Assembly: GCA_002477825.1 (NCBI GenBank)
Contig: DLKT01000019.1
Coordinates: 1-13,672 of the forward strand
Direction: 5' to 3'
DNA from: Caryophanales bacterium UBA7581
GTDB taxonomy: Bacteria; Bacillota_I; Bacilli_A; RFN20; CAG-826
DNA: 13,672 bases
A model generated the notes under the pieces. That model worked only from the letters and a program-made list of their open reading frames with translations, was not told where the DNA came from and did no database searches. Below, one piece after another: positions 13,616-13,672 of this stretch (position 1 is its first letter; the number at the start of each line of letters is the position of its first letter). The translations under genes were made by a program, and so were the position numbers.

Positions 13616-13644
13616 TTGTTTTTAAGACGCAAAATCTTTATTCT
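13616..13644 (+). promoter_or_regulatory. Weak promoter candidate for the divergent gene
   Basis: TTGTTT (13616-13621), a 17-bp spacer and TATTCT (13639-13644, four of six). It would start transcription near 13651, only slightly before the ribosome binding site, so the real start may differ. Confidence 0.3.
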
Positions 13645-13667
13645 ATTATTGAGGGAGATAAAGAAAA

Positions 13668-13672
13668 ATGGA
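13668..13672 (+). CDS. Probable start of a divergent gene, cut by the window edge
   Basis: ATG at 13668-13670 is preceded by GAGGGAG (13651-13657) with 10 nt spacing. Only five bases are visible, so nothing can be said about the product. If real, it is divergent from the tetR/ABC-2 operon, and the 168-nt space would serve both. Confidence 0.4.

Overview
The window is AT-rich DNA from a low-GC Gram-positive bacterium (Bacillota). Strong AAGGAGG-type ribosome binding sites, TTGACA/TATAAT-type promoters, short intergenic gaps and TetR-linked ABC transporters fit a host-associated lineage such as the Erysipelotrichales; that placement is inference. The code looks standard: TGA ends the gene at 12933, and a tRNA-Trp with anticodon CCA is present. 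Every complete gene lies on the minus strand, so transcription runs from high to low coordinates. Only the last five bases may open a plus-strand gene.

From the right end: (1) 13672-11425, a TetR regulator, an ABC ATPase and an ABC-2 permease in an overlapping operon. It has a near-consensus promoter and a palindromic operator. (2) 11300-7060, a tight operon with gaps of 18, 13 and 4 nt: a trypsin-like protease with an unusual N-terminal half, a cupin, an acyl-ACP thioesterase and an ABC-F ATPase, closed by a terminator. (3) 6949-2017, a second TetR regulator with two palindromes over its promoter, then two full-length exporter-fold ABC subunits (heterodimer) and a transglutaminase-like protein. 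A terminator overlaps the regulator's stop codon. (4) 1952-1251, an unrecognised three-helix membrane protein with its own promoter and terminator. (5) 1156-632, yqeY followed by tRNA-Trp, whose own promoter lies in the 3' end of yqeY. (6) 631-178, a gene-poor stretch with three terminator hairpins, a T-arm relic resembling the tRNA 3' end, a 20-bp tandem duplication and a 47-codon open fragment that looks like the C-terminus of a serine recombinase. This may be the scar of an integrated element. (7) 177-1, the start of a TPR-like protein.

Functionally the window is a chromosomal segment with two TetR-controlled transporter modules and one mixed stress or envelope operon. The two tetR promoters carry palindromes built from the same half-site (ATAAC/GTTAT). 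I see no CRISPR array, intact transposon, riboswitch or phage module. The observations most worth following are the cytosolic protease with a duplicated N-terminal motif, the shared operators, the transglutaminase linked to the ABC pair, and the scar beside tRNA-Trp.
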